From Ooceraea biroi (lineage: Eukaryota > Arthropoda > Insecta > Hymenoptera > Formicidae): a stretch of 64,000 bases of DNA. This document shows positions 37,101 to 44,892 of this stretch, piece by piece (position 1 is the stretch's first letter; each line of letters opens with the position of its first letter). The DNA lies in assembly GCF_003672135.1 (NCBI RefSeq), contig NC_039516.1, positions 13,561,838 through 13,625,837 of the forward strand, written 5' to 3'. The position numbers and the translations under genes were made by a program. Under the pieces are notes generated by a model. It ran no database searches and was not told where the DNA came from. It saw nothing but the letters and a program-made list of their open reading frames with translations.

Positions 37101-39374
37101 GTCGTGCGTCGCGAGCGTTTTACGCGGGCGTCACAATGAAAGCGTAGGTGAACGCGCAGGTAGAGAGATCGGGACAGGTTTCATTGATGTCCCCCTGTCT
37201 CTTCCCAGGGAAGGTTGTCCATAGTCCTGAATCCTCTCGCGATAGTGAAGTAGAAAGTCTCAGTCGTTTCTTCGGATAGAGAACATCATCGTAGGACGCC
37301 TTGGAATTCACATTCTTCTTCCTAACTAAAATAAAGCATTTGATTGTGAAATATATCATTTATTGCAAAAGAAAATATGATATTGTAAAATGTTGAAAGA
37401 AGATGATAAGCGTGTATATCTTGCGATTTGCAATTGTGTTTCCGATTTCTTCGAGACCCCGTCGCAAATATATCCCATAACTATCACATTAGCGAGAAGA
37501 GATCGCGGCATTTGTTCGGGGTAAGCAGAGAGACAACAATCTTGACTCAGTCGCGCTTGGAATCGGTTCCGTTTCGACAAATTTCAGACCCTCGCAGAAG
37601 TCGCCCATACCGCTGAATCGCTACGACGACTTCGTGGATGATTTGAGCCAGAGAAGCCGATCCCAGGATCAAACACCGGAGCCGCGTCTGGTGGCGAGAG
37701 CGCTCTACAATTTCGTCGGACAGTCGTCGCGGGAGTTGACCTTCCGACGCGGCGACATCATATTCGTGCGGCGGCAAGTGGACAAGAACTGGTACGAGGG
37801 CGAGTACAATGCGATGATCGGACTTTTCCCCTCCAACTATGTCGAGGTAATCCCGGGTCTGCAGCATGAAATTGAAAATGTATTATACAAAATACATATT
37901 TTAATATTATTTGCCTTATTGGAGGATAACGAAATTAATTAAATTGTAATCTCAAACATACAAAATGTAAAAGGTAATCAAGTTTGAATGAAAATGCTAA
38001 AAGCACATTAAAGATAATAACATGAGCTGACAGCGAGAATTAATTATCCATGATAAAAAAATTCCTTCTAGTAAATCCAAACTCTCATTAAATTCTACCG
38101 TTTGCTCGATGTAGATCCTGCCGTACGATGGTACCATGCGAACGACACCGAAGAAAGCCCACGAAGGACAGGCACGAGCGAAGTTTAATTTTGTCGCTCA
38201 GACTAATCTCGAATTGTCCCTGGTGAAAGGTATACAACGAAACAGCTTCTTAAATTCAAGCTTTACGCAACAAGAACACCAATTACACGTGTTCGCAGGC
38301 GAACTGGTGGTCCTGACGAGAAGAGTCGACGAGAACTGGTACGAAGGGCGCATAGGAAACAGGAAAGGGATATTCCCGATCTCCTACGTCGAGGTCATCA
38401 CGGAACCCGGACATCGATCAGGTAATCCGAAGCTCAGTCGTCGGCGAGAGCAAGATTGTCGGCTGGGAGCGCCGCATTTGAGCCGTGTCGAGTTGACGTC
38501 GACGTAATACGAATCCGGGCCGCTTTTAATTTCAGAGACGCCGATTCAGAACAAACCGGTTGCGTCTCCGGCGGCGCACAGTCTCCTGGCGAACGGCTCG
38601 TCCGGCGGCAAGATGAGCATGGGACCCCATCATTACGTGCCGTCCATCCCAGTCAATATCAACACAACCCAGCCCCATTATAATTCACTGGTAACTATCT
38701 GGCACAATCCCCGCGTGTCGCGGCATAATTACTCAGGCGGCGTAATCGAATCCTTTCACGGCGCCTCGTTACATTGTTCCACGGCGAAGAAACATTGTCT
38801 TTTAAACGACAATTGTAGTAAAGCAAGAGTATCGTATCTCTTCATGCAAGTGCAGTAACAGTAGTAATGTAATCGATTGTTTCCAGCCACGTATGGGAGG
38901 GAGCAAGCTGCACGTGTCACAGCTCAGCGAGACATTGCACATCGACACGCACTCGGAACCAATTCCGTGAGTTCCTCTCTTTTGATTTGTATGTTTTCTT
39001 CTTTTAATGAAGCTTCAACTTTTCACTTTTGCCGCTTCGATCGATCCCGATCCTGGTTGGCTTCTCAATAACACGCGAGAGAGTTTTGCTGCAATTGAGA
39101 AATGGTATAATATTGCTCACTGAAGAAATAAATATGAGGATCTGGACTTACCTATATTACGGAACTCGATATCGCTTGTCATGATTCTTTTCTATGACTC
39201 GGCAGGTATCGGGCATTGTACAACTACAAGCCGCAGAACGATGATGAGCTGGAGCTGAAGGAGGGCGACACGGTGTACGTGATGGAGAAGTGCGACGACG
39301 GATGGTACGTCGGCTCCAGCCAGAGGACCGGCTACTTCGGCACCTTCCCGGGCAACTACGTGGAGAGATTGTGA
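1..39374 (+). CDS. CAP: CAP / sorbin and SH3 domain adaptor, whole gene (5' end outside window)
   Basis: The gene encodes a SoHo plus triple-SH3 scaffold of the SORBS family (vertebrate ponsin/CAP, vinexin, ArgBP2), which links vinculin- and actin-based adhesion sites to signalling. Exons I infer: 1-4198, 11027-11229, 11543-11732, 12155-12256, 12528-12667, 12866-12938, 13157-13192, 14045-14189, 14462-14567, 15978-16010, 17076-17201, 19998-20050, 20140-20309, 21540-26594, 26944-27003, 36498-36702, 37588-37846, 38115-38229, 38299-38421, 38536-38690, 38887-38966, 39206-39374. Every junction is GT-AG and phase-compatible, giving 11796 coding bases in the window and ending in TGA. Recognisable parts are the SoHo core (KNQPGRIEDYEPGHSS), the microexon WWDEVMDIFDG and three SH3 domains. 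Family identity is strong. The use of the giant exons in any one transcript is inference, and they are probably alternative. Confidence 0.9.
4199..11026 (+). other. CAP intron 1
   Basis: This is a 6.8 kb intron between the phase-1 donor at 4199 and the acceptor CCAG at 11023-11026. I see no other convincing coding exon except the candidate alternative first exon that ends at 7884. The GC/CpG-rich stretch at about 7620-7730 has a GCGTG-type short repeat and could belong to an internal promoter. The rest is unremarkable AT-rich sequence. Confidence 0.7.
7872..7884 (+). CDS. CAP: Candidate alternative first coding exon of CAP (MLEK)
   Basis: An ATG in a fair context (GTGGCGATGT) opens a four-codon frame MLEK plus one base. 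It is followed directly by a consensus donor GTGAGT at 7885. The phase-1 end matches exon 2 at 11027, giving MLEK-S-VWSPGQTPP. It sits just downstream of a CpG-rich block, which suits an internal promoter for an isoform without the giant N-terminal exon. This is inference from splice signal and phase only; the open frame is very short. Confidence 0.35.
11027..11229 (+). CDS. CAP: CAP exon 2
   Basis: The acceptor TTGCCAG precedes 11027 and the donor is GAG|GTAAGT. The exon enters in phase 1 and leaves in phase 0. It encodes GVWSPGQTPP, then PVWTPASAGASP and ERKEFRPVQFESP, a Pro-rich segment typical of the region before SoHo in insect CAP. The open frame runs upstream to an ATG at 10978, but a stop at 10960 and the phase of exon 1 favour the internal acceptor at 11027. 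Confidence 0.8.
11543..11732 (+). CDS. CAP: CAP exon 3
   Basis: Acceptor TGTTCAG and donor AGAG|GTGAGT; phase 0 in, phase 1 out. It encodes EAPPPPWQNEVVKRESSRSV and ends ITLLQKAR. The Pro-rich start continues the SH3-ligand character of exon 2. Confidence 0.8.
12155..12256 (+). CDS. CAP: CAP exon 4
   Basis: Acceptor TTTATTACAG and donor ATAA|GTAAGT; symmetrical phase 1, 102 nt. It encodes GQLPKGAAYLVESVSADNRF and continues to LLSPGEI. It could be skipped without a frame change. Confidence 0.78.
12528..12667 (+). CDS. CAP: CAP exon 5
   Basis: Acceptor CGGTCAG and donor ATCG|GTAAGT; phase 1 in, phase 0 out. It encodes YTLKKEYESEPEAENVPPKK and then FEGIGPVTREGIPLVLRS, the conserved lead into the SoHo region. 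Confidence 0.85.
12866..12938 (+). CDS. CAP: CAP exon 6 (start of SoHo region)
   Basis: Acceptor CTTTTAG and donor AACG|GTAAGT; phase 0 in, phase 1 out. It encodes EVKENNQAKWYKKMYDSLHR and then ADKN. The W-Y-x-x-M-[YF]-x-x-[LI]-H pattern marks the start of the SoHo region in SORBS proteins. Confidence 0.85.
13157..13192 (+). CDS. CAP: CAP exon 7 (36 nt microexon)
   Basis: Acceptor TTTTTTTTGCAG and donor AGAG|GTGAAT; symmetrical phase 1. It encodes DDYVTIKYKARR. It is too short to stand out as an open frame and was found through splice sites and phase. Confidence 0.8.
14045..14189 (+). CDS. CAP: CAP exon 8 (SoHo region)
   Basis: Acceptor TTTGTTTCAG and donor GAAA|GTGAGC; phase 1 in, phase 2 out. 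It encodes GYGSSSGYLSEPEPRAYSDR and then VTLDSRRRLRNKENDFTT. The GYLSEPEP block is characteristic of insect CAP. Confidence 0.87.
14462..14567 (+). CDS. CAP: CAP exon 9 (SoHo core)
   Basis: Acceptor TTTTCATAG and donor AGAG|GTGCGT; phase 2 in, phase 0 out. It encodes EIYKNQPGRIEDYEPGHSSI then AEKEAKE. The [IF]-x-x-YEPG-x-SS core is the hallmark of the sorbin homology domain, which in vertebrates binds flotillin at the membrane. Confidence 0.92.
14568..15977 (+). other. CAP intron 9
   Basis: A 1.4 kb intron between exons 9 and 10. I see no further exon in it. The short open frames at about 15207-15660 lack flanking splice signals and coding character. Confidence 0.6.
15978..16010 (+). CDS. 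CAP: CAP exon 10 (33 nt microexon, WWDEVMDIFDG)
   Basis: Acceptor GATTCTAG and donor CGGG|GTACGC; phase 0 on both sides. All eleven codons are visible: WWDEVMDIFDG. The acidic/aromatic block follows EKEAKE directly, as expected after the SoHo core in insect CAP. It is too short to appear as an open reading frame by itself. Confidence 0.88.
16011..17075 (+). other. CAP intron 10 with CT and GT microsatellites
   Basis: The intron holds a pyrimidine-rich (CT)n tract at about 16062-16095 and a (TG)n/(CGTG)n tract at about 16897-16925. The open frames on both strands here are low-complexity by-products. The intron ends at the acceptor GAACAG (17075). Confidence 0.6.
17076..17201 (+). CDS. CAP: CAP exon 11 (short form)
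   Basis: Acceptor GACGAACAG and donor CAGT|GTAAGG; phase 0 in and out. It encodes WLNENGRPQHAHQQATR, continuing the acidic WWDEVMDIFDG block, and ends SYRPDDS. The frame stays open past the donor. A second phase-0 donor, CCG|GTGAGC, gives a form ending at 17564 with 121 extra residues, and full read-through reaches a stop at 17925. The short form is the simplest choice; the others may be real isoforms. Confidence 0.75.
17202..17927 (+). CDS. CAP: Alternative 3' extension of CAP exon 11 (Ser-rich, then poly-Gln/poly-His, stop)
   Basis: The exon 11 frame continues without a stop for 242 codons. It contains Ser/Arg-rich sequence (KSFVLPDRCPTRRSQHP near 17518-17564), then runs of Gln and His encoded by CAG and CAT repeats at about 17620-17750, then a Ser tract, and ends IVDK-stop. 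Using the donor at 17565 keeps only the first part. No splicing at all would give a SoHo-only protein without SH3 domains and with a His-rich tail. The first half looks coding. The CAT/CAG half may be intronic simple repeat that happens to stay open. Confidence 0.4.
   Translation, partial: VRIPAISSSTKSSELVGSTRRSRPMAPEGSINLSGRSRSYRSITPVQDRSKPSSSTPPVEAVDRSCEGQTTGDDQTGGRIIRPLERAAVESCYWHTAGMLDGRSKSFVLPDRCPTRRSQHPVSGAERSAASPLPAGNGSIQQQQQQHHHHHHHGHHYHHHEHPHQHHHQHRYHPQQHHHQDQQEPQQLQQRPPLSSSSTSSSFSSTDHIILLPSPTTPSVITAQTAQPAASRVRGCHIVDK
18098..19383 (-). mobile_element. Degenerate mariner transposon in CAP intron
   Basis: The element lies antisense to CAP inside intron 11. Identical terminal inverted repeats of about 32 bp begin TTGGGTTGGCCAAAAAGTAA at both ends. 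The target-site duplication is TA (18096-18097 and 19384-19385), and the total length of 1286 bp is typical for mariner. The TIR sequence resembles the mellifera/cecropia group known from ants and bees. It carries a disrupted DD34D transposase (separate entry). Intact ends mean it could still be moved in trans. Confidence 0.95.
18238..19198 (-). pseudogene. Mariner transposase, disrupted
   Basis: The frame starts at the ATG at 19198 and ends at the stop at 18238. It encodes the N-terminal helix-turn-helix DNA-binding region (TTREIAENLNISKSSVENHL) and all three catalytic Asp contexts: TGDEKWI, HHDNARPR and PDLAPSDYHLF. There are 34 residues between the second and third Asp, so it is DD34D. Three lesions are visible. 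One is an in-frame TAG at 19075-19073, before the QNWF motif. Another is a TGA at 18676-18674, after DEPAQST. The third is a 10 bp tandem duplication (unit GTATACGTCT) at 18553-18572 that shifts the frame. The element therefore makes no functional enzyme. Confidence 0.92.
19998..20050 (+). CDS. CAP: CAP exon 12 (53 nt)
   Basis: Acceptor CTCTTTCCAG and donor CTCA|GTGAGT; phase 0 in, phase 2 out. It encodes PFDQRSSARVAAKPYIT. It joins the next exon across an 89 bp intron. Confidence 0.82.
20140..20309 (+). CDS. CAP: CAP exon 13
   Basis: Acceptor TTGCGCAG and donor AAGG|GTAAGT; phase 2 in, phase 1 out. It encodes ALKESGYESDSTLVFRRRED, then a linker with LEQRLAYKTVQSGGDVPLHG, and ends RKPAPERPK. 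Its phase-1 exit is compatible with three downstream acceptors (21540, 26944, 36498), so it is the branch point for cassette use. Confidence 0.87.
20310..21539 (+). other. CAP intron 13
   Basis: A 1.2 kb intron. The open frame of the next exon runs about 100 bases upstream of the acceptor CTGTCCACAG, but that extension is not needed. I see nothing else in it. Confidence 0.6.
21540..26594 (+). CDS. CAP: CAP exon 14 (giant cassette exon, about 1685 codons)
   Basis: The exon enters in phase 1 after CTGTCCACAG and begins DDSEIEYFPISPTLTRIRVH, natural after exon 13. It is long, Ser/Arg/Lys-rich and mostly disordered. One better-ordered patch lies at about 23720-24340 (RRKSKRYKDLRDFYASLSR; helical KAEQELKALYGKLMSVQREK; KERSVEDILQYFKRL). 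There are three copies of V-x-x-[LM]-R-x-[RK]-F-E near the end, several R/K-S-[ED]-P motifs, and a PPPPPP run. A phase-1 donor, GAAG|GTCTGA, at 26594 would join exon 15. It is weak at position +3. Otherwise the frame stops at TAA 26615-26617 and this would be a terminal exon of an isoform lacking SH3 domains. The 5' boundary is more certain than the 3' one. Confidence 0.75.
26944..27003 (+). CDS. CAP: CAP exon 15 (60 nt, proline-rich cassette)
   Basis: A pyrimidine-rich tract ends in TTCATAG and the donor is CAAG|GTAATG; symmetrical phase 1. It encodes YSNAPPPPPKSQYCRDERQ. The PPPPPK run resembles profilin/EVH1 or SH3 ligands. It can be included or skipped without a frame change before exon 16 (E-SPRRYVEGEV). 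Confidence 0.75.
27004..31755 (+). other. CAP intron / 5' region of the internal promoter
   Basis: 4.7 kb without a coding exon I can support. The open frames here lack splice context. A perfect short palindrome lies at 29060-29093. The CpG-containing stretch before 31756 may hold the promoter and 5' UTR of the SH3-only isoform. Confidence 0.5.
31756..33877 (+). CDS. CAP: Alternative first coding exon of CAP (SH3-only isoform), about 707 codons
   Basis: An ATG at 31756 is the first Met after an in-frame TGA at 31741. No good acceptor precedes it, so it looks like a start exon with its own 5' UTR. The protein part is Arg/Ser/Glu-rich and disordered, with an aromatic patch (DFEREYFYKDYKDYY at about 32068-32112), SLPNLTILKRNLDAPLYVAR at about 33067-33123, and a Pro-rich end (TVYGPIPY). 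A donor, ACA|GTCAGT, at 33878 leaves phase 1 and fits exon 16, giving about 1075 residues with all three SH3 domains and no SoHo. If it is not spliced there, the frame stops at 33883-33885. I infer membership in CAP from strand, phase and position. A nested independent gene is possible. Confidence 0.65.
33878..36497 (+). other. CAP intron before the SH3 tail
   Basis: 2.6 kb, non-coding as far as I can see. It contains a near-perfect 22 bp-arm palindrome at 34800-34843. The open frames on both strands at 35117-35494 are CG-rich by-products without splice support. Confidence 0.6.
34800..34843. repeat. 22 bp-arm inverted repeat (hairpin)
   Basis: The left arm TAGCGTGTAACAGCCTCGCG continues directly into its reverse complement, with one mismatch and no loop. 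It may be a cruciform-prone palindrome or the remnant of a very small mobile element. No function is evident. Confidence 0.7.
36498..36702 (+). CDS. CAP: CAP exon 16
   Basis: Acceptor TTGATGCAG and donor TCAT|GTAAGC; phase 1 in, phase 2 out. It encodes SPRRYVEGEVTIHYRSPVRT and then a charged helix (LSEEELARRSAENMRRVYQE, then ERRRKYLQELHDI) ending RRHTDNF. This is a constitutive, highly conserved linker before the SH3 domains in insect CAP. Confidence 0.92.
36703..37587 (+). other. CAP intron 16
   Basis: A 0.9 kb intron between a GTAAGC donor and the acceptor AAATTTCAG. I see no features in it. Confidence 0.7.
37588..37846 (+). CDS. CAP: CAP exon 17 (SH3 domain 1)
   Basis: Phase 2 in, phase 0 out. 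After IPSQKSPIPLNRYDDF and a short linker it encodes the first SH3 domain. The ALYNF motif, the RELTFRRGDIIFVRR RT/n-Src region, the ligand-binding Trp (KNWYEGEY) and the FPSNYVE end are all present. Confidence 0.95.
38115..38229 (+). CDS. CAP: CAP exon 18 (linker and first part of SH3 domain 2)
   Basis: Acceptor CGATGTAG and donor AAAG|GTATAC; phase 0 in, phase 1 out. It encodes ILPYDGTMRTTPKKAHEGQA and then RAKFNFVAQTNLELSLVK, the start of the second SH3. The following 69 bp intron splits the domain. Confidence 0.93.
38299..38421 (+). CDS. CAP: CAP exon 19 (rest of SH3 domain 2)
   Basis: Acceptor TTCGCAG and donor ATCAG|GTAATC; symmetrical phase 1. It encodes GELVVLTRRVDENWYEGRIG and continues to KGIFPISYVEVITEPGHRS. 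The conserved Trp and the P-x-x-Y pocket residues are intact. Confidence 0.93.
38536..38690 (+). CDS. CAP: CAP exon 20 (linker)
   Basis: Acceptor AATTTCAG and donor ACTG|GTAACT; phase 1 in, phase 0 out. It encodes a low-complexity linker: TPIQNKPVASPAAHSLLANG, then HHYVPSIPVNINTTQPHYNS. Confidence 0.85.
38887..38966 (+). CDS. CAP: CAP exon 21 (linker)
   Basis: Acceptor GTTTCCAG and donor TTCC|GTGAGT; phase 0 in, phase 2 out. It encodes PRMGGSKLHVSQLSETLHID and then THSEPIP, leading into the last SH3. Confidence 0.87.
39206..39374 (+). CDS. CAP: CAP exon 22 (SH3 domain 3 and stop)
   Basis: Acceptor CTCGGCAG. It encodes YRALYNYKPQNDDELELKEG, then the DGWYVG Trp motif, and ends FGTFPGNYVERL with TGA at 39372-39374. 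The SH3 runs to the last residues, as in all SORBS proteins. Confidence 0.96.
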
Positions 39375-42300
39375 GGAAGGCCGACGATCCAGGACTTGGA
39401 CGCCGCGGGGCGCGTCAAAGCCCAGGATAGCAGTCACCAAAGCACTAGACGGAATCGTTAAAATAGACACCGATATTTACCCGGCGTTTAACCGATCACC
39501 TCCAGCGGTATGAGCGATCTTCGATCGAGGCGTTGAAGCGTTTTTGCGAGTAAAGTGTCTGGTACGTTTCCGCAGAAAGACGGAATCTCGTCTCTTTCTT
39601 TTTCTCCTTCTGGATTTTTGTTTTACTTCATTTTATTTTCCTCTTTTATTATAATCACATTTATTAAATCTTCTTTTATATGTTATAATTTTATGATTAT
39701 CAATCTTCTCTCTCGTTGTGTTTGTGATTTTAATAATTTTATTCGAGATTATTCGTCAATTATTAAAAGATTCTAATTCGATATTTCTCATCTTTTAATA
39801 ATTATTGTTTATTTTTATTATATCCATTATTGACATATACATATACAACGAATAACACTTGAAATTAAATCCATACCGAGGATACATCTACCGCCGTGAG
39901 CGAATGGGTTAAACGCCTTAACAGCAGGAAGTAAAGAACTTCACACAAGAGTCTTCCTTTTTGCGGGTCTGGCGACGATTGTCGATTACGCAGCTAGAAT
40001 AAATATTAGAGCAGTCAGTGTTTGTGGCGAAGGCGTAATGGAGCTCCCGCGCGATCACAAGTATCATAAGTATTCCATTGACTTGGCTCTCTTATTCACC
40101 ACATTTAAAATATCGATGTCTTATCAGTGTTCACTTCCTTCACCTGATACTATTATCGACCAGCCTTTACATTATTAATCCTCTCTCGATCAAACATTAT
40201 CAACGCTCGGGATACTGGAAGTAATCATTGATCGTGCCGGGAGCTCCTCTGGCGTCGGATTTACCAAAATATTTAGCAGCATAGTCCGCTAGAATACGCG
40301 CGAGTCTGTAAGTAGTGTACGATAACGATTAATGTAACTTATTGTTATTGCTGTTCTCCTGGCAGCTAACTCGATCGTCACGGAACGAATTCGTCGTCCG
40401 GCGAATCTGACAAGCCGAATCTTGCGACGACATGCCGAGACCATTGAAGAAAACAAAGAAAAGAAAAGAAAGGAAAAAGAATACCGAGCATCAAAGAGTT
40501 AAACGCATAATCAGGATAGCGGGGTAACAATTAATTTGAGATTTCGAGGGGACGGCTGCTTTCCGAGGGGGAGTGCGCGCATTAAGCGCACACAGTGACT
40601 TGCGTTGAATTAAAAGAGGATCGCGCGGCGGCGAAGGTTTTCCTATGATTTCGGTATTGTGTAGATAAAAATCGGCCACTGTTATTGTTGCATTCGCAGA
40701 GTATTTCGAGACTAACGGACTTATTATAATTGAAAGTTTGCCTTCCCAAATTAATATTTTTGTAAACATTATTTGTATCCAGAGTTATATATAAATATAC
40801 AACATATATATAGAAAGAGAATAGATATATATATACACACATACGTTATATATATATACACAGATTATCATATACTATATCGCGCGCGCGAGGTAACACA
40901 TATACATATATATATATATATATATATAAAGATATCATATGTAACGCGGGTAATTAACGAATCTGTGTAATGGGTCTGTACACAAGCGTTATCACGTTAC
41001 GTGCACGCAGGCATACAAAAATGTGTACATACGTATACTTTATACCATGTAGAATTTACTTCGAGCTGCAATGAGAGCGCGACGAAGGAATCGACAGTTT
41101 CCTCGCGACGTGGGGAACGAACGTCGCAAGACGCTGTGGTGTCATCATCCAAGTCACATCTTTTCTAATGTTACTTCATCGTGATCGCCTCTATCCCCCA
41201 TGCGTTAAGCTAACAGAACGCAATTGGGAATCAGACAATACTATGCTACAATAATTGTAGAAGATGGATAATGTGACAAGGGCATTATACGGACACCGAA
41301 GTAGATTTGAGAATAATGGAATGATCGTTTTTACCTTCGAAAGAAGCTAAGAAGATCGAAGATCAGCTTCTTCCGTTGTCTCGTATCGTCAGTGCGTATT
41401 TAAGCGATGAAGATGTCTGTTTTTCTGTTTTGGAAGCTCCTTTCTTTTCAGAAAGCATGATTAAAGCCCTGACGAAACCTGAAAGGCTTGAGTTTAACAT
41501 TTAACATTTCAAATATTTTAATATTTGAAATTGACAAATGCAGATTGTGAATGATTAATAGAAGAACTAATATAGAACCTTTTTCATTTACATTCGGATA
41601 GCCAAATGTGTCACTAAATGTGCAGTGAAGATACGGGCTGTTCGCGCGCGCATTTTGCGTCTCACGCGAATTTGTGCATCCAGACGTGCGCATATATCCA
41701 TGTACACATATCCCATTGAATATCGGTAAGGCTCACGGTCTCAAGTTGGACGTTTACAAGTCAGAAATAAAAATCGTTGAACTCGAAATAAACCGATATA
41801 TGTAATCCAGCCCGTCTGCTGTCCCGTTTCTTTTCAGCGATTCCAAAATACATGGCGAGAATACCTGACCGATGTGGTGGTGTCGAATAACACGCGTTGA
41901 TATGCTGTGTGTAACACGATTTTCTTTTTAATTAATAATGATGATGTAATTTAATTTTAATTAATAATAATATTCGACAGAGATTAGGAATATTTTCACG
42001 ATACACTTTTGCTTTTCGTGTATGAAAAAAAGATTGTACTAATGTAGATGAGCAAGCTATCAAATGTCTTGAGATGTACTCCTTTGTATCTTTCTAATTT
42101 CGACGTTAACATCGAAAATTTACTGGCAATTGTAAAACCACCGTTTCGCAATATCGATGTACTCGCTTATACCGATAATGCTTGATTTTATATCGATCTT
42201 CACCAGACGACGATTTGGACACATTTGTTTTCACAATCTCAACTCGCGCTAATGACGTTACTATGTATTATATACTCTAGAGATGCAAATAAAACCTAGT

Positions 42301-42799
42301 CCATTACTAAGATTTATTAATTCGTGACAATAATAACCTACCTTAAGACAATACAAACAATAAACGCATTTAATTCAAATAGATATCTTCTTTCTTACCT
42401 ATCTCTTCATTTTTCTTTTCGGCTCATTTCTTTGAGCCATCTGCATGAGCATTCATTTGGTTTTGATCATAAAACTTAAAACTATCTTAGCTAATAAAAT
42501 AATTCGTTTCTGATTAATTGAATATTTTATTACTATATTATTGCGTCATAAGAAGTAAAGGTACGTTATGCGTGGCCAATTGGAAAAAAAAGAGAGATTT
42601 CATGCTTAAAATTGATTTTCCAAGAAAACATATATCAATAGAAAAATATTATATATCAGAACTAAATATATCAAAAGTTTAGGTATATGAGTTATCCTCG
42701 TTCTCTCTAATCAGTCATATTATTTTCAATGAAATTGATCGCTATAATACCATTACCAGTTGCATAAAAATTCTATACTATCTGAATATTGACCATCGA
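39375..42799 (+). other. CAP 3' UTR and intergenic region to the receptor array
   Basis: No coding gene. A long AT-rich 3' UTR is plausible. Simple repeats of TA/CA type lie at about 40787-40930. AATAAA hexamers occur at 39998, 41766 and 41787. Convergent transcription with the first odorant receptor, which ends at 42800, means the two 3' ends face each other. Confidence 0.6.
39998..40003 (+). terminator. Candidate proximal poly(A) signal of CAP
   Basis: AATAAA about 620 bp after the stop, followed by the GT-rich stretch GTGTTTGTGG at about 40019. A distal pair of AATAAA sites (41766 and 41787) before a T-rich tract is an alternative. Confidence 0.35.
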
Positions 42800-44892
42800 C
42801 TATTGGAAGGATGCAAATACGGTAAAATACGATACGGAAGTTTGCACAACCTGTAAACGAGAGCACTATATCTTCTTTAGGATTTTAAACGAAATAAATT
42901 TTGTGATATTGGAATAATCGGGAAAATCTATTTTACCGCGGTAAAGCTTTTCAGGCAAAAGATGTAGATTTTGCCAGCGCTGATAAAATTTGGCTGCAGG
43001 CTTTTTCTCATCACGTAGAGGAGCAGCATCTGCGATTTTACAGGTATCTTAAACCAGGATGAGTTATATCTGAAACGATACGCATTTCATAATTTCTTAA
43101 TTATCATAAACTAAACGCAAATTTCAAATAAAAATGTATTACGTAATTAAAATCTTGTCTTACATCTTGTCGCGTATTTGTAAACTATGGTTTACCAACT
43201 TTTGGCCTTGCACATTGAAGAAAAATAGATGAATCAGTTGACCAACGACAAATGCCGAGTATCTCGTTGCTTGCAGAACATCGGACTGCATTGAGATCTC
43301 GAAAGCGGTGAATAAAATATTTTAATTTTTGCGGTTTTGCAAAAAGAAAATTATAATGTTATGAGAAAAACATTCATTATGCTCTTGTAAATACAGACTA
43401 AATGTGTAAATAAATGTGTGTACATACTTGTAACAATGTAATGCTCATCCCTATGATAACTATCACTATTTGTATAAGAAAAGTTATAGTAAACGTATTT
43501 TCAAGAAGATCTGCAAAACTAAAAAATAAATATTACAGCAAAATCTATGCACAATTTCTTTTTTCACTTTTCAACGCATATGCGTATATTATGCATCTTT
43601 TGCAAAAGAAGATGAAACATTACTCACTCTAAAGCTCGCCAATGTGCATTCACAGAGATTACTATTTTCTTGTTATAATAGTTATCTAAATTATTCAGAT
43701 TCGTTACATTAACATTTTTGTATGCTATATTCTCGAAACGAAATCTGCAAACGTCTATAGAAAATCAATTTCTCTTCTTCTTCATTATATATTACGAAAA
43801 TAAATTATTCTATAACATTATTTATATCCAATATTACCCAGCAATGGCAAAGATGCTGCAGACATGCTGGACGTAAGTTAGTAACATGCAATCGTGCGCG
43901 AGCAGCCCCGTTATAGCAATCTCTAAAGCCACGACGGCATGGAAGAAGATATAGAAGAAATACTCTTCTTCGTCGACAAAGTAATACGCTTCGTAGGGCA
44001 ACAATATGGGACGAGACTCATTGAGGGGCGCGATAAGGTCCAGTATCTGCGGTATGAGTGAGATGGACACAAATACAGGGGATATTATATAACACCATAC
44101 TGCAACAAAATGGTATTCCGTTGCCGTTACAAAACCAGCATCAAAGTCCTTATCGAAATATATATTGTTAATACACATTCACCCTTACACATAAATATCA
44201 AGGCAAATAATCTTCCATTTGCAGCGTACGCTTTCATAATTTTGTACTCTTCCGGGCTCTCCAGTTTCTTCCAGTCGTCCAGCAAATGATCGGTGAGATA
44301 TTTAATCTATGAATATCATTGGTACGATTGATAAGCATCAGAAGAGTCCCGTCAGATAATTTATACAGCAGCAGCTCGTAATTACTAATTGCCGAAATTC
44401 AAAAGAATTAAGTAATTTTCTTTATTTCATACGATATAAATATCCGTACTGACGTACTCTGCTAGCGTTAAAATGGCACGCATACAGCTTCACTATAATA
44501 ATAGTAAACAAACAAATCGTTGGCAAAACTTGTAGTATACATTGTACATTTTTGCCGCACTGAAAGATTTTGCTCACCTAGAAATATCATTGCTAACAGA
44601 TCGTGAACGTTGTTCTGCATATTATACTTAAATTTATTTCATTAAATTTTTTATGCAATTTATATCGGTGTTATATGTGTGTGTATAAAACGAATACATA
44701 AAAAGAATACGAGTAGTATTTGTATTGAGATTTTACAAGAGCTACCACCTGTGGAATGATCAGAGAGAATGTGGCTATGGACGTCACGGTCACACCAAGC
44801 AATCTATTTCTTCTATTCTGATAGGGCCATTGGCCGGTGAGCACTAACACCTTTTTCGTGATACCACAAAAGTGACTTCGAGTGAACTCCAT
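42800..44892 (-). CDS. Odorant receptor 1 (9-exon subfamily), intact, 383 aa
   Basis: A seven-transmembrane insect odorant receptor (7tm_6 family), a ligand-tuned subunit expected to act with Orco in antennal neurons. Exons from the 5' end: 44892-44749, 44559-44458, 44306-44189, 44099-43838, 43744-43628, 43518-43428, 43297-43164, 43069-42937, 42850-42800. Phases agree throughout, total 1152 nt with TAG. Family marks are GQWPYQ in exon 1; DWKKLESPEEYKIMKAYAAN in exon 3; the extracellular loop LNESRPILLPYEAYYFVDEE in exon 4; FEN/HWRALE in exon 5; GQKLVNHSLQIRDKM in exon 7; SAGKIYIF in exon 8; and the last helix VQTSVSYFTVFASFQ. Exon 2 is 18 nt shorter than in its neighbours. It is the most diverged copy and the closest to CAP. 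Confidence 0.9.
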
